Below are positions 1 to 11,709 of a DNA stretch of 64,000 nucleotides, one piece after another. The stretch comes from Terfezia claveryi. Lineage: Eukaryota > Ascomycota > Pezizomycetes > Pezizales > Pezizaceae. Position 1 is the first letter of the stretch, and each line of letters opens with the position of its first letter. Under the pieces are notes generated by a model. That model was not told the DNA's origin and searched no databases. It saw only the letters and a list, made by a program, of their open reading frames with translations. Location: assembly GCA_015179025.1 (NCBI GenBank), contig WHUX01000001.1:310001-374000 (forward strand), given 5' to 3'. Both the position numbers and the translations under genes were made by a program.

Positions 1-1458
1 GAGCGGCCTCCAAAATCACTAACTTTCACACCCTTGAAAGCGATGACCGACTCCAGAGGTGCATCGAAGTTCTGCGCGGCTGCACCCCATAAAGTCATTC
101 GAACATCGAAACCTGATGTATCAGCGAGCGTGATGTCGCGTTTCCGGTATTCTTTGTGTGTCGTCTTCGACGTTATCTCAGCCACATCTCCAGAATCCCT
201 CAAAATACCAATAACATCGACCTGCGCGTCTTTCTCGACTTTTGCGAGCTCTGCAAAAGGTACAAAAGTGAATCTCAACTGGGGGACATCACTCTGATCC
301 TCACACTACATAAATTTTAGTGATATATAAGTATTTATCTTAACCTAGATGTACTAACCTTCTCAACCTCCGTTTGAGGCTCAAATGTAATCTCATAATC
401 GTTACTGAGACTCGAGAATTGCTTTTTGGCAAAAGAGACCCGGGCCTTTGAGACATAATACACCTGGCCTTCTTGTAGAACTTCATAAAGTGCATCGCAT
501 TGCTCGTTGAATCCGGAAGCTCTGATTTCTCCGGTTTCATCCAAGAAGTGAACGGTGAATACCTTCCCTTCACCACGTGTATTCTTCCATGTCTTAATAT
601 CAGATTTAAGACTCACCCGGGCCTTGATAGTCCATTTATTCTGGTAGGGAGACAAACCCTCTATGGGTATTATGTGAGCATTTGCATTAGCCCTGCTGAC
701 GACAGGCCGTTTGCTCTCGCCGCTATAGAGACCAAATTAGCACCTTGGGGCTATCCCTGGAGGAAATCGGGACATACAACTGCTGACCCCTTTGCGGCGC
801 TGGTAGTGCTGAGGGCTTACCTCCATAAAATGCTGGAGCTGTTGCCGCCTCAGGGGTCGCCGTGGTTGCTGTGGGTGAGGGATAGGGATTCCGTTGTAAC
901 TCTCCAGAGTTCTGGCTTTTGTCGAGGGCCTTCTCGAGTGAATCTGGCTGCCCAATCTTATCATGAATTCCATATTCCTTCAGAACCTCCAACTCAATCA
1001 CAATAAGTACCCTAGTGGTGTTAGTGCGCTAAAATAATCGCGGGAGAGTGGATACAAACCTCCTCTCTTTAATTTGGTTCGTCTGGTACGATGTCAGCCT
1101 AATAATAGAGCCCTTCACTAAATCCCCATGCTTGATAAGATGGTTATTTTCTTTTGTGATCATGTTAGATGTGGATCTAATTTCGTGATATAAAGTAGGC
1201 TCGACTTACGGCTCGCAAGCATACACTGTACGAAGTGAACTGTATCACTAAGGACCACACGGAATCGTTCTTGGGCTTGTGGTGATGGACTCTAGAGATA
1301 TATCAGTTAGCGAATGCTCCTTGATTTTGGCTTGTGTGAAGTCATACAAGTGTCCTTGTTTGAAGGCACTGAACAACTATCGGAGGCAGGACCTGGCCAG
1401 CGTCACTAGTGAACACATTTCGTAAGGTACCTATCGAAATGACAGAGGTTGGGTCCAT
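1..1458 (-). CDS. RFA1: Replication protein A large subunit, 3' end outside window
   Basis: Large subunit of the heterotrimeric single-strand DNA-binding complex RPA, acting in nuclear DNA replication, repair and checkpoint signalling. Proposed exons on the minus strand: 1458-1348, 1291-1210, 1150-1060, 1011-778, 722-359, 305-<1; all phases close. Exons 1-4 encode the N-terminal OB fold (start MDPTSVISIGTL, then VVQCLQTRTL, FVQCMLAS, VIELEVLKEYG). A Gln/Pro-rich linker follows, then the DNA-binding OB fold A (IIPIEGLSPYQNKWTIKARV, and FTFVPFAEL in the last exon). The C-terminal OB folds and zinc ribbon lie beyond base 1. The ATG at 1458 was chosen because the N-terminal domain begins directly after it. 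The gene is divergent from the hydrolase starting at 1773, with 314 bp between the two ATGs. Confidence 0.93.
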
Positions 1459-1772
1459 GGTATCAAGTTCGAGATCGCTGGAGAGTAGAGCTCAGGCGTT
1501 GAACCTTAAAGTATATAGAGACTTGAACTTGGAGTCGCGTAAAGTGGTGTATGGAACGCGTTTTCCGAAAAGTCTTGGTGATATTAGTCACATCTAGGTA
1601 ACCCGTGCCATGTGCATGCATCTTATAAGTTCGAGAAGTGAGAAATCTCGGCACTGCTGCCTAAATTCGAGAAACCAACTGAGCATTACATATTCATTTG
1701 ACATTTGCCATTGAAACCACTACCGGGAGTGACTGGCAACTACCCTTATATATCTGTCAAATATCAAGAAAG

Positions 1773-3191
1773 ATGTCTGAAATAGATCCTCCACCATACA
1801 CTGAATCTCTAGCTCCTAGAATGGGAGATCACTGCACTAGCAATTCACCTTTGGGTATCATCACTCTAGTAATCATGAAATGACTTTGAGAATATTAAGT
1901 GCGAGACCTTCCTGCTAACGGCTGAGTGAAGATCCATCGATCCAGCCGACTGGTGTACGTTCAAGGCTTCTATGATCAAAGTATTCAAAGACTAATACAC
2001 TAAATTTTTAGGAAATAATCCGGTTAGATGGTATTGAGGTGAGTGATGCATTGTATCTCCTAATGTGGAAAATAATCAAGTTAACTGTACGATAGTGTTA
2101 CATCTCAAAGCCTGTTGATCTTAATATGGCGAGAATCCTAATTTTCCTCTGTAATGGCGCTGGCATCCCTAGTCCCATGAATCAAGCACATGCAGACAAA
2201 TTTGCTAGCGAGGGCTTTCTAGTTGTTATGCCCGATCTGTTAGCCGTATTCCTTTCTATTTGGATGAACTCATCGCTAACAAACCTATCAGATTTCATGG
2301 TATGGTTCTACTCGCAACTTCTACCACCAATACATGTTTCTTCATGCATTCTGAGTCTGTCCGAGAGCTCACCCATATTCAACTAGGTGATCCTGTACCA
2401 AGCACGCCTGCGTTCAGTAAGAAAGAAATTGGTAAGCTGCCACTTATTGAAAGACCTAAGATGACCACCTTTATGATTTGTAAGGAGAACGCTTCCATTG
2501 TGCGAGCCGACTAACAGTACCAAGAATTGTGGCTGGCACGGCATACTGAAGAAAAGACGATGCCAATTGTTGAAAAGGTTGTGAAGGCCATTAAAGAGGC
2601 TTATCCCGAAAACGCTGCAAATGGTGTTTACACAATTGGTTATTGCTTTGGTGGGAAGTACGTCCTGAAACTGGCAGCCACGGATGACATCAAAGCAGGG
2701 GCTTTAGCTCATGGTACGCCGGGATTTGACTGTATCGAATATTGAAAGAACTTACAGAGTATTGGCTCAGGCACACTGGTAACCCTGAAGGATATCAAGG
2801 AAGTCAGGCAGCCAGTCTCCTTTGCCTGCGTTGGTGAGGGACTTACATTGTAAGACGTATCAATTAGTTTACTGGCTAACTGGAAGGTCAGAGGGCGATC
2901 CATTTTTTCCTGACGAAGTGCGTGACAATGGGCGGAGATACCTTGAGGATTTGAAAGTCCCCAATGAGTTCAAGTTGTACCGAGGGGTACCGCATGGTGA
3001 GTTCAAAGTTAGTTCATATGTCAGGCAATTCCCTACGCACATTTAAGATAGCTGACAGTTGAATTCCAGGTTTCGCTGTCCTCGGGCATGAAAACCGGAG
3101 TGTGGGATGTAAGCCAGCAGAAGTGGAGGCAATTAAGCAAGCTCAAGTTTGGGCTCATGACCAAATGCTTAACTGGCTAGTAGCCCATTGA
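1773..3191 (+). CDS. Dienelactone hydrolase family protein (alpha/beta hydrolase)
   Basis: Predicted soluble hydrolase of the dienelactone hydrolase family; the real substrate cannot be read from sequence. Proposed exons: 1773-1868, 2012-2038, 2096-2238, 2292-2299, 2387-2431, 2525-2713, 2771-2833, 2892-2996, 3070-3191 (798 nt, 265 aa). The catalytic triad is complete: nucleophile Cys147 in GYCFGGKY, Asp193 in EGDPFFPDE, His225 in GVPHGFAV. Other family marks are YISKPVD, FASEGFLVVMPDLFHGDP and LWLARHTEEK. At first sight the gene looks broken because exons are tiny and introns carry stops, but every donor and acceptor fits. Uncertain point: the 5' part may instead use exon 1 ending at 1854 plus a 26-nt exon 1927-1952, which adds four residues and also keeps frame. 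One exon is only 8 nt. Confidence 0.85.
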
Positions 3192-3573
3192 CAAGTTTGC
3201 TCAGTTGCATGAATAGCATAAGGAAACTAGCGGGATCTGTTGCTACTAGTACTTATATGCACAGCAATTTCATTTATGTACGAAATTTTTGGACTGAGGT
3301 TCGGTCGGAAATACGTGATTTTGCTGTTTTTTGACATTTATAATTTAGCTGTGTCAAGAGCTGAGGGTAATTGCAACCCATATTACTGCATAGTATAAAT
3401 GCTGTCTTGTTCTATAAACCTAAACCCAGCCTTGGCGGAGCCGCATACAATGCCCCTCCACCCGGATCCTTTATAAAGTTATACCAGGAGCTTATTGTTT
3501 CACAAAATACCTGTCTTACCGTCGTCCTAGCCTCGAGACTCATCAGCCATTTAGTGCAAGTCGAATTCGAACC
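3192..3573. other. Intergenic, hydrolase to UBP14
   Basis: 382 bp between the stop of the hydrolase and the UBP14 start, holding the 3' end of one gene and the promoter of the next. The stretch 3420-3580 has a GC-rich segment (around 3427-3465) and ends in a tRNA B-box-like string on the minus strand (GGTTCGAATTC, about 3563-3573), but there is no matching A box, so it is not called a tRNA. Confidence 0.5.
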
Positions 3574-6509
3574 ATGACAAATATGGGCTGTCCACATGTA
3601 CAGCAAGCTCGTTTGTTATATCCTCCCTAGTTAGATGAGCTTTGAACTCACTGAAATCTAGAGCTCCAACCTCCGGGCCCGCGGAGCAGTGTTCATCGAG
3701 AGGACTGCACCCAATGCTTCGATAGCATTGTAAGCTGGCCAACCTTCCCCAACATGCTCCGGCTAATGGATATATTTAGGATGACCCAACTGGCTTAAAT
3801 GTTTGCTTGTCCTGTTACAATGGCGGATGCACTGGAGAACAGAACCATGGGAGGTCACATTACCAGCTCACGCAGCATCCATTGGCCCTCAATATCCGCC
3901 GAACGAGGAAGCCAAAGGCTGAGGTGAGCATGAAATATCAGTTGAAAACAGGACGGAATCTAACCGTACTGTCCAGAGAGACGAGCCTCCACAAAAAATG
4001 TCAAAGCTGTCAATCAAAGCCGAGACAGAAGCCGATAAATATGACATTGGGAAGACAGTCATTTGTTATTCTTGTGATGAGGAGGTGGATATGACAGAGA
4101 AGATTGTGAGTTTATAGCTTCATGGTAAAGGGCTAAGGATTTCGGGCTGACCAGAGTCTATCAACCAAGGTTTCGAAAGTGGTTGATGGTATCATGGCAG
4201 CAATGACATCGGCGAGACAGACAGAAGTCAAGGCCTGGGAGCAGGAGCTCACTCCCTGTGGCCACACGCTGTGTTTGGAGCAGGATGTGCCTAAGCAGCT
4301 ACAGGCACAAAGTACGCTCACCTATATGTTCTGCCTTGCATAGGAGCTGACTATTAGGTAGGCCTTGCCCACTGTGCATCTTGTGACCTCAAGGAAAACC
4401 TGTGGCTCTGCCTGCAATGTGGAAATCTTGGGTGCGGCCGTGCACAATTTGGAGGTATTGGTGGAAATGGACATGCATTAGCCCATTTCGATGCGTTCAA
4501 TCACCCAGTAGCGGTGAAGCTTGGAAGTATTACTCCAGAAGGCACAGCTGATATCTACTGTTATGCATGTAACGATGAGAGAGTTGACCCAGAGCTTGCT
4601 ACACACCTGGCTTACTGGGGCATCAATATTGCGGAGCGTGAGAAGACTGAAAAGAGCTTAACAGAGATGCAAATCGAACAAAACCTCAAATGGGATTTTA
4701 ATATGACCACGGAGGACGGGAAAGAGCTAAAGCCGGTTTTTGGTGCTGGGCTAACAGGGCTGAAAAATCTCGGGAACTCTTGCTACTTAAATTCAATTCT
4801 ACAATGCCTTTTCACATTGCCTATATTCCGGAGGAGGTATGTATCGCTAATATATTTTCTATATAATAGTTGCTAACAAAGTAGGTACTACGAGGCTATT
4901 CAGGACAGGCCTGCCAACAGTCTCAACCCTGCAGAAGACCTCGAAATCCAACTCCGGAAGATTGCAGATGGTTTATTATCTGGCCGCTATTCTAAAGCTG
5001 ATTCGGATGTCATGGCAAGCCATGGTTCTGCAGATATTCCACATCAGAGGGGTCTTGCTCCGGCTATGTTAAAGGAGCTGATTGGAAAAGGACATGGAGA
5101 ATTTTCCACAATGCGTCAACAAGATGCCTTTGAACTTCTATTGCACCTTTTCAAGATCATCACTCGCTCTCAACATGCACCATTAGACGACCCCGTCTCT
5201 GCCTTCAAGTTTGCCATGGAACAGCGACTACAATGCTTGTCCTGCAAGAAGGTCAGCTATAGAACCGACATACAGGATAACATATCTGTGCCAGTTCCAG
5301 TTCGGAGAATCAAGGGAACTAGTGTAGATATGGAGGCTGATATAGAGAGAGGGGCGGAGGTTGGAGCAAAGAAAGACGCCTTTGAGTCGGTAACGATAAA
5401 GGAGTGCCTGGATATTTTCACTAGTGACGAGTTCATTGAATACGCATGTAAAGCATGCGGTACTAGGGACGGTGCTAAGAAGTATGGAATCTGGTCTTCC
5501 ATTGCAGTAAATCTGCCACTGACAAATCTTTAGATGTTCTAAGTTCAAGACTTTTCCAGGAGTCCTTTCTGTAAACGCCCGACGTTTCGAGGTTATTAAC
5601 TGGGTACCAACTAAACTTGGTAAGTGGAGTGCACCGAAATTTCTCAACGTATCCTAATACATTTAGACATTCCTGTCGTTGTGGAAGATGCTCCGTTCTC
5701 ACTGGACGACTATATGTCAAAGGGTCTCCAGCCGAGCGAGGAAGAGCTCCCTGAGGATGCTGCCGAAGGATCCTCACAATCTAAGTTTGTTCCAAACGCT
5801 TCTTCCATGCAAATACTGCAAGAAATGGGTTTTCCTGAAGCCCGCTGCGTGAAGGCTTTGTACAATACTGGCAATGCAGATGCAGATTCTGCTATGAATT
5901 GGATTTTTGCTCATATGGACGACGCCGATATCGATGTGCCTTTGGAGCTTGAAGGTGAATCCAAGGGCGCATCAGCAGCAATAGACCCTGAGTCTCTTGA
6001 GTTATTGAGCGCTATGGGTTTCACTACTGCACAGGCAAAGAAGGCATTGAAGGAGACTGGAGTTAATATGGAGAGGGCAGTAGAGTGGCTGTTTAGTCAT
6101 CCGGGTGATATGGGTGAAGTGGAGGAAATTGGGGCTGGCGCCGCTGCGAAGAAGGCGACAGAAGCTGTGATTCCAGGGAGCACTGAGCTACCTGCCAGGT
6201 TCCAGCTGGATAGCATTGTGTGCCATAAGGGTGGATCCATACACTCTGGGTAGGATTTGACACCTTCCTTCGTGCGCACAAAGTAAGAATGGATACTTAC
6301 CGTTGCCCTGAATAGCCACTACGTTGCATTCGTCCGCAAGCATCTTAACACTGACGATCAAGACGCATGGGTCCTTTTTAATGATGAGAAGGTTGTGAAG
6401 GCTGTTGATGTCGATGAGATGAAGAAGTAAGTGTCTAAATAGTCCCTTCCTATGGTAACTAACACTGGGCACTAGGTTTGCATATATCTACTTTTTTAAG
6501 AGGGTTTAG
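3574..6509 (+). CDS. UBP14: Ubiquitin carboxyl-terminal hydrolase 14 (USP5/isopeptidase T type)
   Basis: Deubiquitinase that disassembles free polyubiquitin chains to recycle ubiquitin for the proteasome pathway. Exons: 3574-3610, 3662-3729, 3780-3923, 3977-4105, 4155-4311, 4362-4836, 4885-5481, 5534-5619, 5667-6249, 6316-6426, 6476-6509 (2421 nt, 806 aa), close to yeast Ubp14 (about 780 aa). Domain order: N-terminal variant zinc finger (CPHVQQ, REDCTQCFDSI, CLSCYNGGCTGE), canonical ZnF-UBP (HCASCDLKENLWLCLQCGNLGCGR), the USP Cys box with nucleophile Cys319 in GLKNLGNSCYLNSILQC, two UBA domains in exon 9 (QILQEMGFPEARCVKALYNT and LLSAMGFTTAQAKKAL), and the His box with His760 in GSIHSGHYVAFVR. 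All catalytic residues are present. The ATG at 3574 gives MTNMGCPHV; a second in-frame ATG at 3583 is possible. It converges on HRP1. Confidence 0.95.
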
Positions 6510-7240
6510 TCTCTTATACACCGGATAGTACAGTATGGTACCAATACTACATTGGGGCCAATCACTGTCGGATTTCTGATAGCATCATTGTATCTTGCAT
6601 AGCTTAAATAGGAATGAATGAATATAATCAGGTCGATTCTTAGTGCATGTGCATCGATAAATAGAAATTTTGGTTGTTTTGATAGTCACTCGACTATAAG
6701 AGTAAAACAACAGCACATTGAGACTATTCTGAACAACATTCAGTACAGCCACAACATAAGTGCACGCAGGGAAAGATATTTCATCTCTTAAGCATATAGT
6801 ACACTATGACTAGTACTCTTTGCAACAGACCGTGCGTAATGGAATAAAAACACCCCTCCCACTGCCTAAATACCACTTGAATGAATGAAGACATGTCCTG
6901 CGTGAATGTAATAATATGACTTGAAACTAAGCAGAGTTTTGATCAATTTCCCCATGCCATTAAACCAGTCCTTAATCAATCTCCCCTGATACAAAGAAGT
7001 TGGAAAGAGAAAGGAAAAAGAAGATTATACATGGAATCAGCTAGAAGAGAGCTAAGCAGACAGAACAAACACACATAACAATGAAATGAGCAATCCATTA
7101 AATCAAGTGAAATTCAGTTTCAGAAAAGAAAAACTGACGTATGCACCCTCAACCTGAATGCTCTGGTAGTAACGCATCCAACAACCCGTTCCTATCCATC
7201 AAGTTCCGCGCTCTAATGGATCAAAAGAAGAAGATTAACG
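6510..7240. other. Intergenic between convergent UBP14 and HRP1
   Basis: 731 bp AT-rich region between two stop codons; it must contain both 3' UTRs and polyadenylation sites. No coding signal or repeat was recognised. Confidence 0.5.
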
Positions 7241-10200
7241 CTAGTAAGCCCCCCTCTCGCCTCCACCACCGCCGGCCTGATTCCCGCTATTCCTCGCATA
7301 CGGATGGTAGCCATGCCCACCTACACCCCCAGGACCTTGCTGTAATCCCCCGACCGCCGCCCCACGTGAGAATCCGCCGGGACCACGTATAGGACCCATA
7401 CCACCTCCCCCTTGCATTCCTGGTCCTGCGACCCCTCTTGCGCCTGGACCGCGGAAAGAGGCTGGGCCGGCTGGGTTACGAGCATTACGCGGCCCAGTAG
7501 GCGCATTTGGTGGCGGACCCGAGGTGGGCTGGGGGGTAGACCCAGAGGAGCTAGAGGGGTTATATGAGGGCCCAGCGGGAGGCATACGATTCTGCTGGCT
7601 CTGGTGTTGGTGTTGATGTTGATTTTGGTTATGTGCTAGATTGTGGTTGGGAGGGCGCATTAGTTGAGCTGGGCCATTGTTGGGTGATCTAATTCCCTGG
7701 GAATGATGTGCATGTGCTTGGGGCTGGGCGGGAGTGGATGAGTGAGGATGAGGATGTGAAGGGAATCTACCATTATTCATGTTTTGATGATGCTGGTGCT
7801 GCGGGGGACCCTGTTGAGGCGGGACGTCGTCATACATACCTTCCCAGCTCGACGGCCCCTGCTGCTGCGGGTTAAAGTCCCGCTGATGGTGAGATTGGTA
7901 TTCTTTTGCCTGTCGTTGGTATCGGGGGTCCAGGGGCATGCCGTGGCCAATGTTTCCATGTGGGTGGCCGCTATGTTGCTGTTGCTGGGAATGGTCGTAC
8001 CCACCTTCATGCTGTTGGCCATAACCACCCTGGCCATACCCACTCTGAGGACCACCTTGCGGGCCACCATAAGGCCCCTGAGGGCCTTGTTGGTGTTGCT
8101 GTTGTTGTGGGCCTTGTGGCCCGTTCATACCCATACCTTGTGCTCCCATACCAGCCATGGCGTTCATACCCATGGCTCCCATAGCCGCGACATTTGGTGG
8201 CATCTGGCCCTGTGCCTGCTGTGCTAATTGCATTTGTTGCATCATCTGTGGATTCATCATTGATGGGTTCACCATCATTGGGTTGATGGCTGGCGTAGGT
8301 GCGCCTGGCATCCCCCTCCCTCGTCCTGCTGCCTGCTGCTGCATGATTACCGCCATGTAACGCTGCATACTCGACCAGTACTGAGCCATCATCGCGGGAC
8401 TCATTCCATTGTAGATCGCTGATCCCGGTTGTCCGGCGACTACACCACTATTAGGTCCTTGTTGCCCATATCCTGGACCACCAGGTCCCCCGGGTGCACC
8501 ACCATCACGGTCAAATCCACGGCGGTCAGTTCTATTAAATCCACTGCGAGAATCGTCCCGTTCATCAAAGTGGCCTGCGGTAGCATTGCGGTCACGTGGG
8601 TTTCCGCGGGGCTGGGCTTTCTTGACCTCAATCTATATTGAAGTAACAAAATCAGCAACATTACAAAAAATAATCAGACGAGTCACCCAAGAAATAAAAC
8701 CTACTGCCTTTCCCATAATCTCCAAATTGGGGTGATTCAACGCATTCTCCACCGCGCCCTCACTATCGAAGGTAACAAATCCGAATCCCCTAGGTCTGCC
8801 TGTGTCTTTATCCATCATAAGGGTAGCGTCAAGGACCCGACCGAATTGCATGAAGTATTCACGGAAATCCGTTTCTGTTGCTTCCTGGGAAACTCCGCCC
8901 ACAAAAATCTTACTTGTCTTTTCTTGCTCATCTCGTGGAATGGCACGCTTGGGATCAATCTGCATTGATGGAAGCGTCAGTTTCATCGGTCAAGGAGCTT
9001 TCATGCTACCGGCGCATAAGTATACCACATACAATCTTTTGGTCCAAGTAATGCTCCTTTACCATCACAATGTTCACAGTCTTTGGATCCTTGAATGTCA
9101 AAAACCCAAATCCCCTGCTTCGCCCAGTAGTACCATCTCTCATAACAGTACATTCTGTGACCTCGCCGAACTGCGAGAAGTAGTTCTTCAGAGATTCTAT
9201 ACCCAGCCAAGATTTGTCAGTTACAGTCTCAAAGTGGGTCACCAGTGATACATGACACCGAAAACAGGAGCAGGGTTTATGGCTTATAGAATTCAATTTG
9301 CAGTAATCCACCGGATGGAATCGCAGCATACCGTCTGTCGTTTCCCAATTGAGCCCACCAATAAACATCTTCCTGTATTATCCGAGCACAATGGATCTTG
9401 TTAACTTATTTCAACTTTTATATGTAGATATATGTAAAAACGAGAGATAATGGAGAATTGCAAGAAAGCGAGCGTATCAGGGTAAGTGACAGATGAAGCG
9501 AGAGGAGTATGGCCATTGGTTCCCCTAATTTCGATATGATCCCCGTTGATGTGTGCGCATGGCGACTTGGGGGAGCGAATGGTTGTTTAAGCCACAGCTC
9601 TGCCCACGGTTTAGGGGGTTGAGCTCTGAGTGGTACTCAGTTTCACCAAAATCCTGGATTCCAGCCGAACTAGTTCTTTTGTATATAGAAGGAGGTATTT
9701 CTTCCCAATTTCTCCTCCAAGGGAGTAGATAGTGGCACTAGCAGAGCTATGGCAGTATATTAACTATCCACCCTTCTTCTCCGCAGAGTATATAGCAATT
9801 TTCTATCGAGCTATTGCTGATAAACCAAGTGGCAGCGGAAGAAGCTTCTGCCAACCCTCCAGTCAATCTCATCTAAGGTAGTGGAAGTATTGATAGTAGC
9901 GATAGAATAGCGGTAGAAGTCCCTCGTCTTGTTGATAGGCTGAATATGTACTTTTCCCATACATCCCAGCAACCGCCACCCCGCCAGTCCAGCATCTTAT
10001 ACCAATGCCATTCCAACTCTAACTCCTCCTCTCGCTTCAATAGTGATGTCGGTAGTGATAAACACATGTTCAGGTATGTAGAACTCAAATACAAAAGGGA
10101 TGTTTTCAAAGCGTGGAGAGTTGCAAGCAAATTATATACGCACCCATCCTCTTTAATAGCGGTACTACCGCCTACGTCCACCATATTTCCACTACCACCT

Positions 10201-10664
10201 CCTGAATAATCCCCATATCCATCGCCTTCTTGCTCATAGCCACCATATCCTTGATAGTCATTATTACCCCCATTGCTTGCATCACCCTTATTCTGCTGCG
10301 AATCCCATCCTTGATAGCTATCCTCATCCACCTTATCCTGTCCGTTATTCTCATTAGATGGGGTATGGGCCTGGGGTGCAGCCGTTGTTGGAACACCCGA
10401 GGTTGAGCGTAGGTCTGAGGCCTTCTCACTTCTCTTGATACTAGAAGCAATGGAGACGGATGGTGCAGTAGGCTGTGCTGAGGTGGTCGCAGTGCCATTC
10501 GCCGCGGCTGATAATTTTGTAGTGTTAGAAACTTGTTTCTTAGGCTCCTCATCACCATATCTAGGGTAACAGTTAGCTGAACAGTAAACAAACACAAGTG
10601 AGGCGAGATCGACGCACAGGTCTGCAAAGAGGTCATCGTCCATCATCTCGTCAGCCTCCATCAT
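7241..10664 (-). CDS. HRP1: Hrp1/Nab4-type hnRNP, cleavage factor IB RNA-binding protein
   Basis: RNA-binding protein with two RRMs, homologous to yeast Hrp1, which binds the 3'-end efficiency element and guides mRNA cleavage, polyadenylation and export. Exons on the minus strand: 10664-10618, 10560-10144, 9372-9332, 9196-9033, 8959-8705, 8632-7241 (2316 nt, 771 aa). Residues 1-154 are acidic then Ser/Thr/Gly-rich (start MMEADEMMDDDLFADL). RRM1 (about 155-223) has RNP2 MFIGGLNWETTD and RNP1 RSRGFGFLTF. RRM2 (about 235-310) has KIFVGGVSQ and RPRGFGFVTF, ending at EIMGKAIEVKKAQPRG. Exon 6 encodes a long Gln/Gly/His/Pro-rich low-complexity tail, as in other Hrp1 proteins but longer. The 771-bp intron 9373-10143 is more than ten times the local norm and sits between the N-terminal region and RRM1. 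Confidence 0.92.
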
Positions 10665-11709
10665 TGGCTATTTATCTATTGGAGCTGTCGTTAGTTATCT
10701 GGGGCAGTTTGTTTGTTGTTGATAATTCTAATCAGTGTGAGTTGATCGCAGGTTACAGTTAAGTACTGCTGTATTGCCAGCTTTTGTACGCGCTGCTGGT
10801 AGGTCCTCTTCGTCAATCCTCCTGCGAGCCCCCTAAGTTCCTTGTGAGCTTCTACAGCTCTTGATGATTGAGGGAAGAAGAATGAGAGGTAGAGAAAAAG
10901 CAACCTATGGATACAAATACTGTATGTCAAAGCACAAGGGTGAAAATGAACGATGATGGAAGTAAGGACGGGATGGAGAAGAGGTCTCCAAGTATTGCTT
11001 CAGTTAAAGCGGCAGCTTCCTGTTGCGACCAGATATGCGGCTTGGCTTCCTGCGGGACAAGGGCGGCGATATCTTGGCACTGGCATATGCTTGAAACGTC
11101 ATGGTCAGCGAGCCTTCTTACAAGTATGTATGGTGGTTCTTTCATGAGCTCTATTTCCTAGAGCGAGCTCCCAGGCAGCCAGAAGGTTTAGCCAGCAACT
11201 CTTCCTCTCTTTAGGAGCCTCCAAAGCAGATGCGCAGCATCACAGCATTTCTTTAGCCTGCAGTGTGTTAACGATTGGACTCGACGGAGCTCATAGAGGG
11301 CCGTTCAAGGTCTCAGGTCTCAGGTACATTTGGTTCCTTATGAATTTGGTGACAGTTTTTTAATCGACTCCTTTCGTGCATTCTACAAAATTTCAGTCCA
11401 AGTACCACGTCGTCGAATCACCTGGTACTACATCCTAGCAATTGGCGGGGTCCCACTGTACTCATCGTCGGGCCTTCCCTTGATATAGCTCCGGCACCGG
11501 TATATTTAATTGCTCCTACAAACAACTCAGACTATACCACCACGCAAGGAGATAGAGGGCTTCGCTACGATAGATACTATAAGCTCTCGGCAGGGAAGGA
11601 AGGCTCCAACATGATCGGCGGGAAGAAGCAACAGGAGATGGTTCAAGTAGGCATGTTCCCACTACATCCGGCAGTTTCTGCAAACATTCCCCGCGGCCAA
11701 CTAACCGAG
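10665..11709. other. Divergent promoter region, HRP1 / GYP1
   Basis: 1,045 bp between the HRP1 and GYP1 start codons. Minus-strand open stretches at 10691-10930 and 10927-11145 could be HRP1 leader sequence or an unrecognised small gene; I found no convincing start, splice pair or family match. TATA-like strings occur around 11500-11515 and 11565-11580. Confidence 0.4.

Noticed and set aside
1773..3191. First impression that the dienelactone hydrolase is a decayed pseudogene
   Set aside because: A chain of nine exons with consensus splice sites restores every family motif and the catalytic triad.
3550..3577. Possible tRNA 3' half (B-box-like GGTTCGAATTC on the minus strand)
   Set aside because: No A box or matching acceptor and anticodon stems at the right distance; it overlaps the UBP14 start.
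7784..8227. Plus-strand open frames of up to 147 codons across HRP1 exon 6
   Set aside because: They are the antisense of the Gln/His/Gly-rich HRP1 tail; biased codon use opens the opposite frames.
10691..11145. Possible small gene between HRP1 and GYP1 on the minus strand
   Set aside because: Two overlapping open stretches could not be joined with good splice sites and match no family I know; left as unassigned leader sequence.
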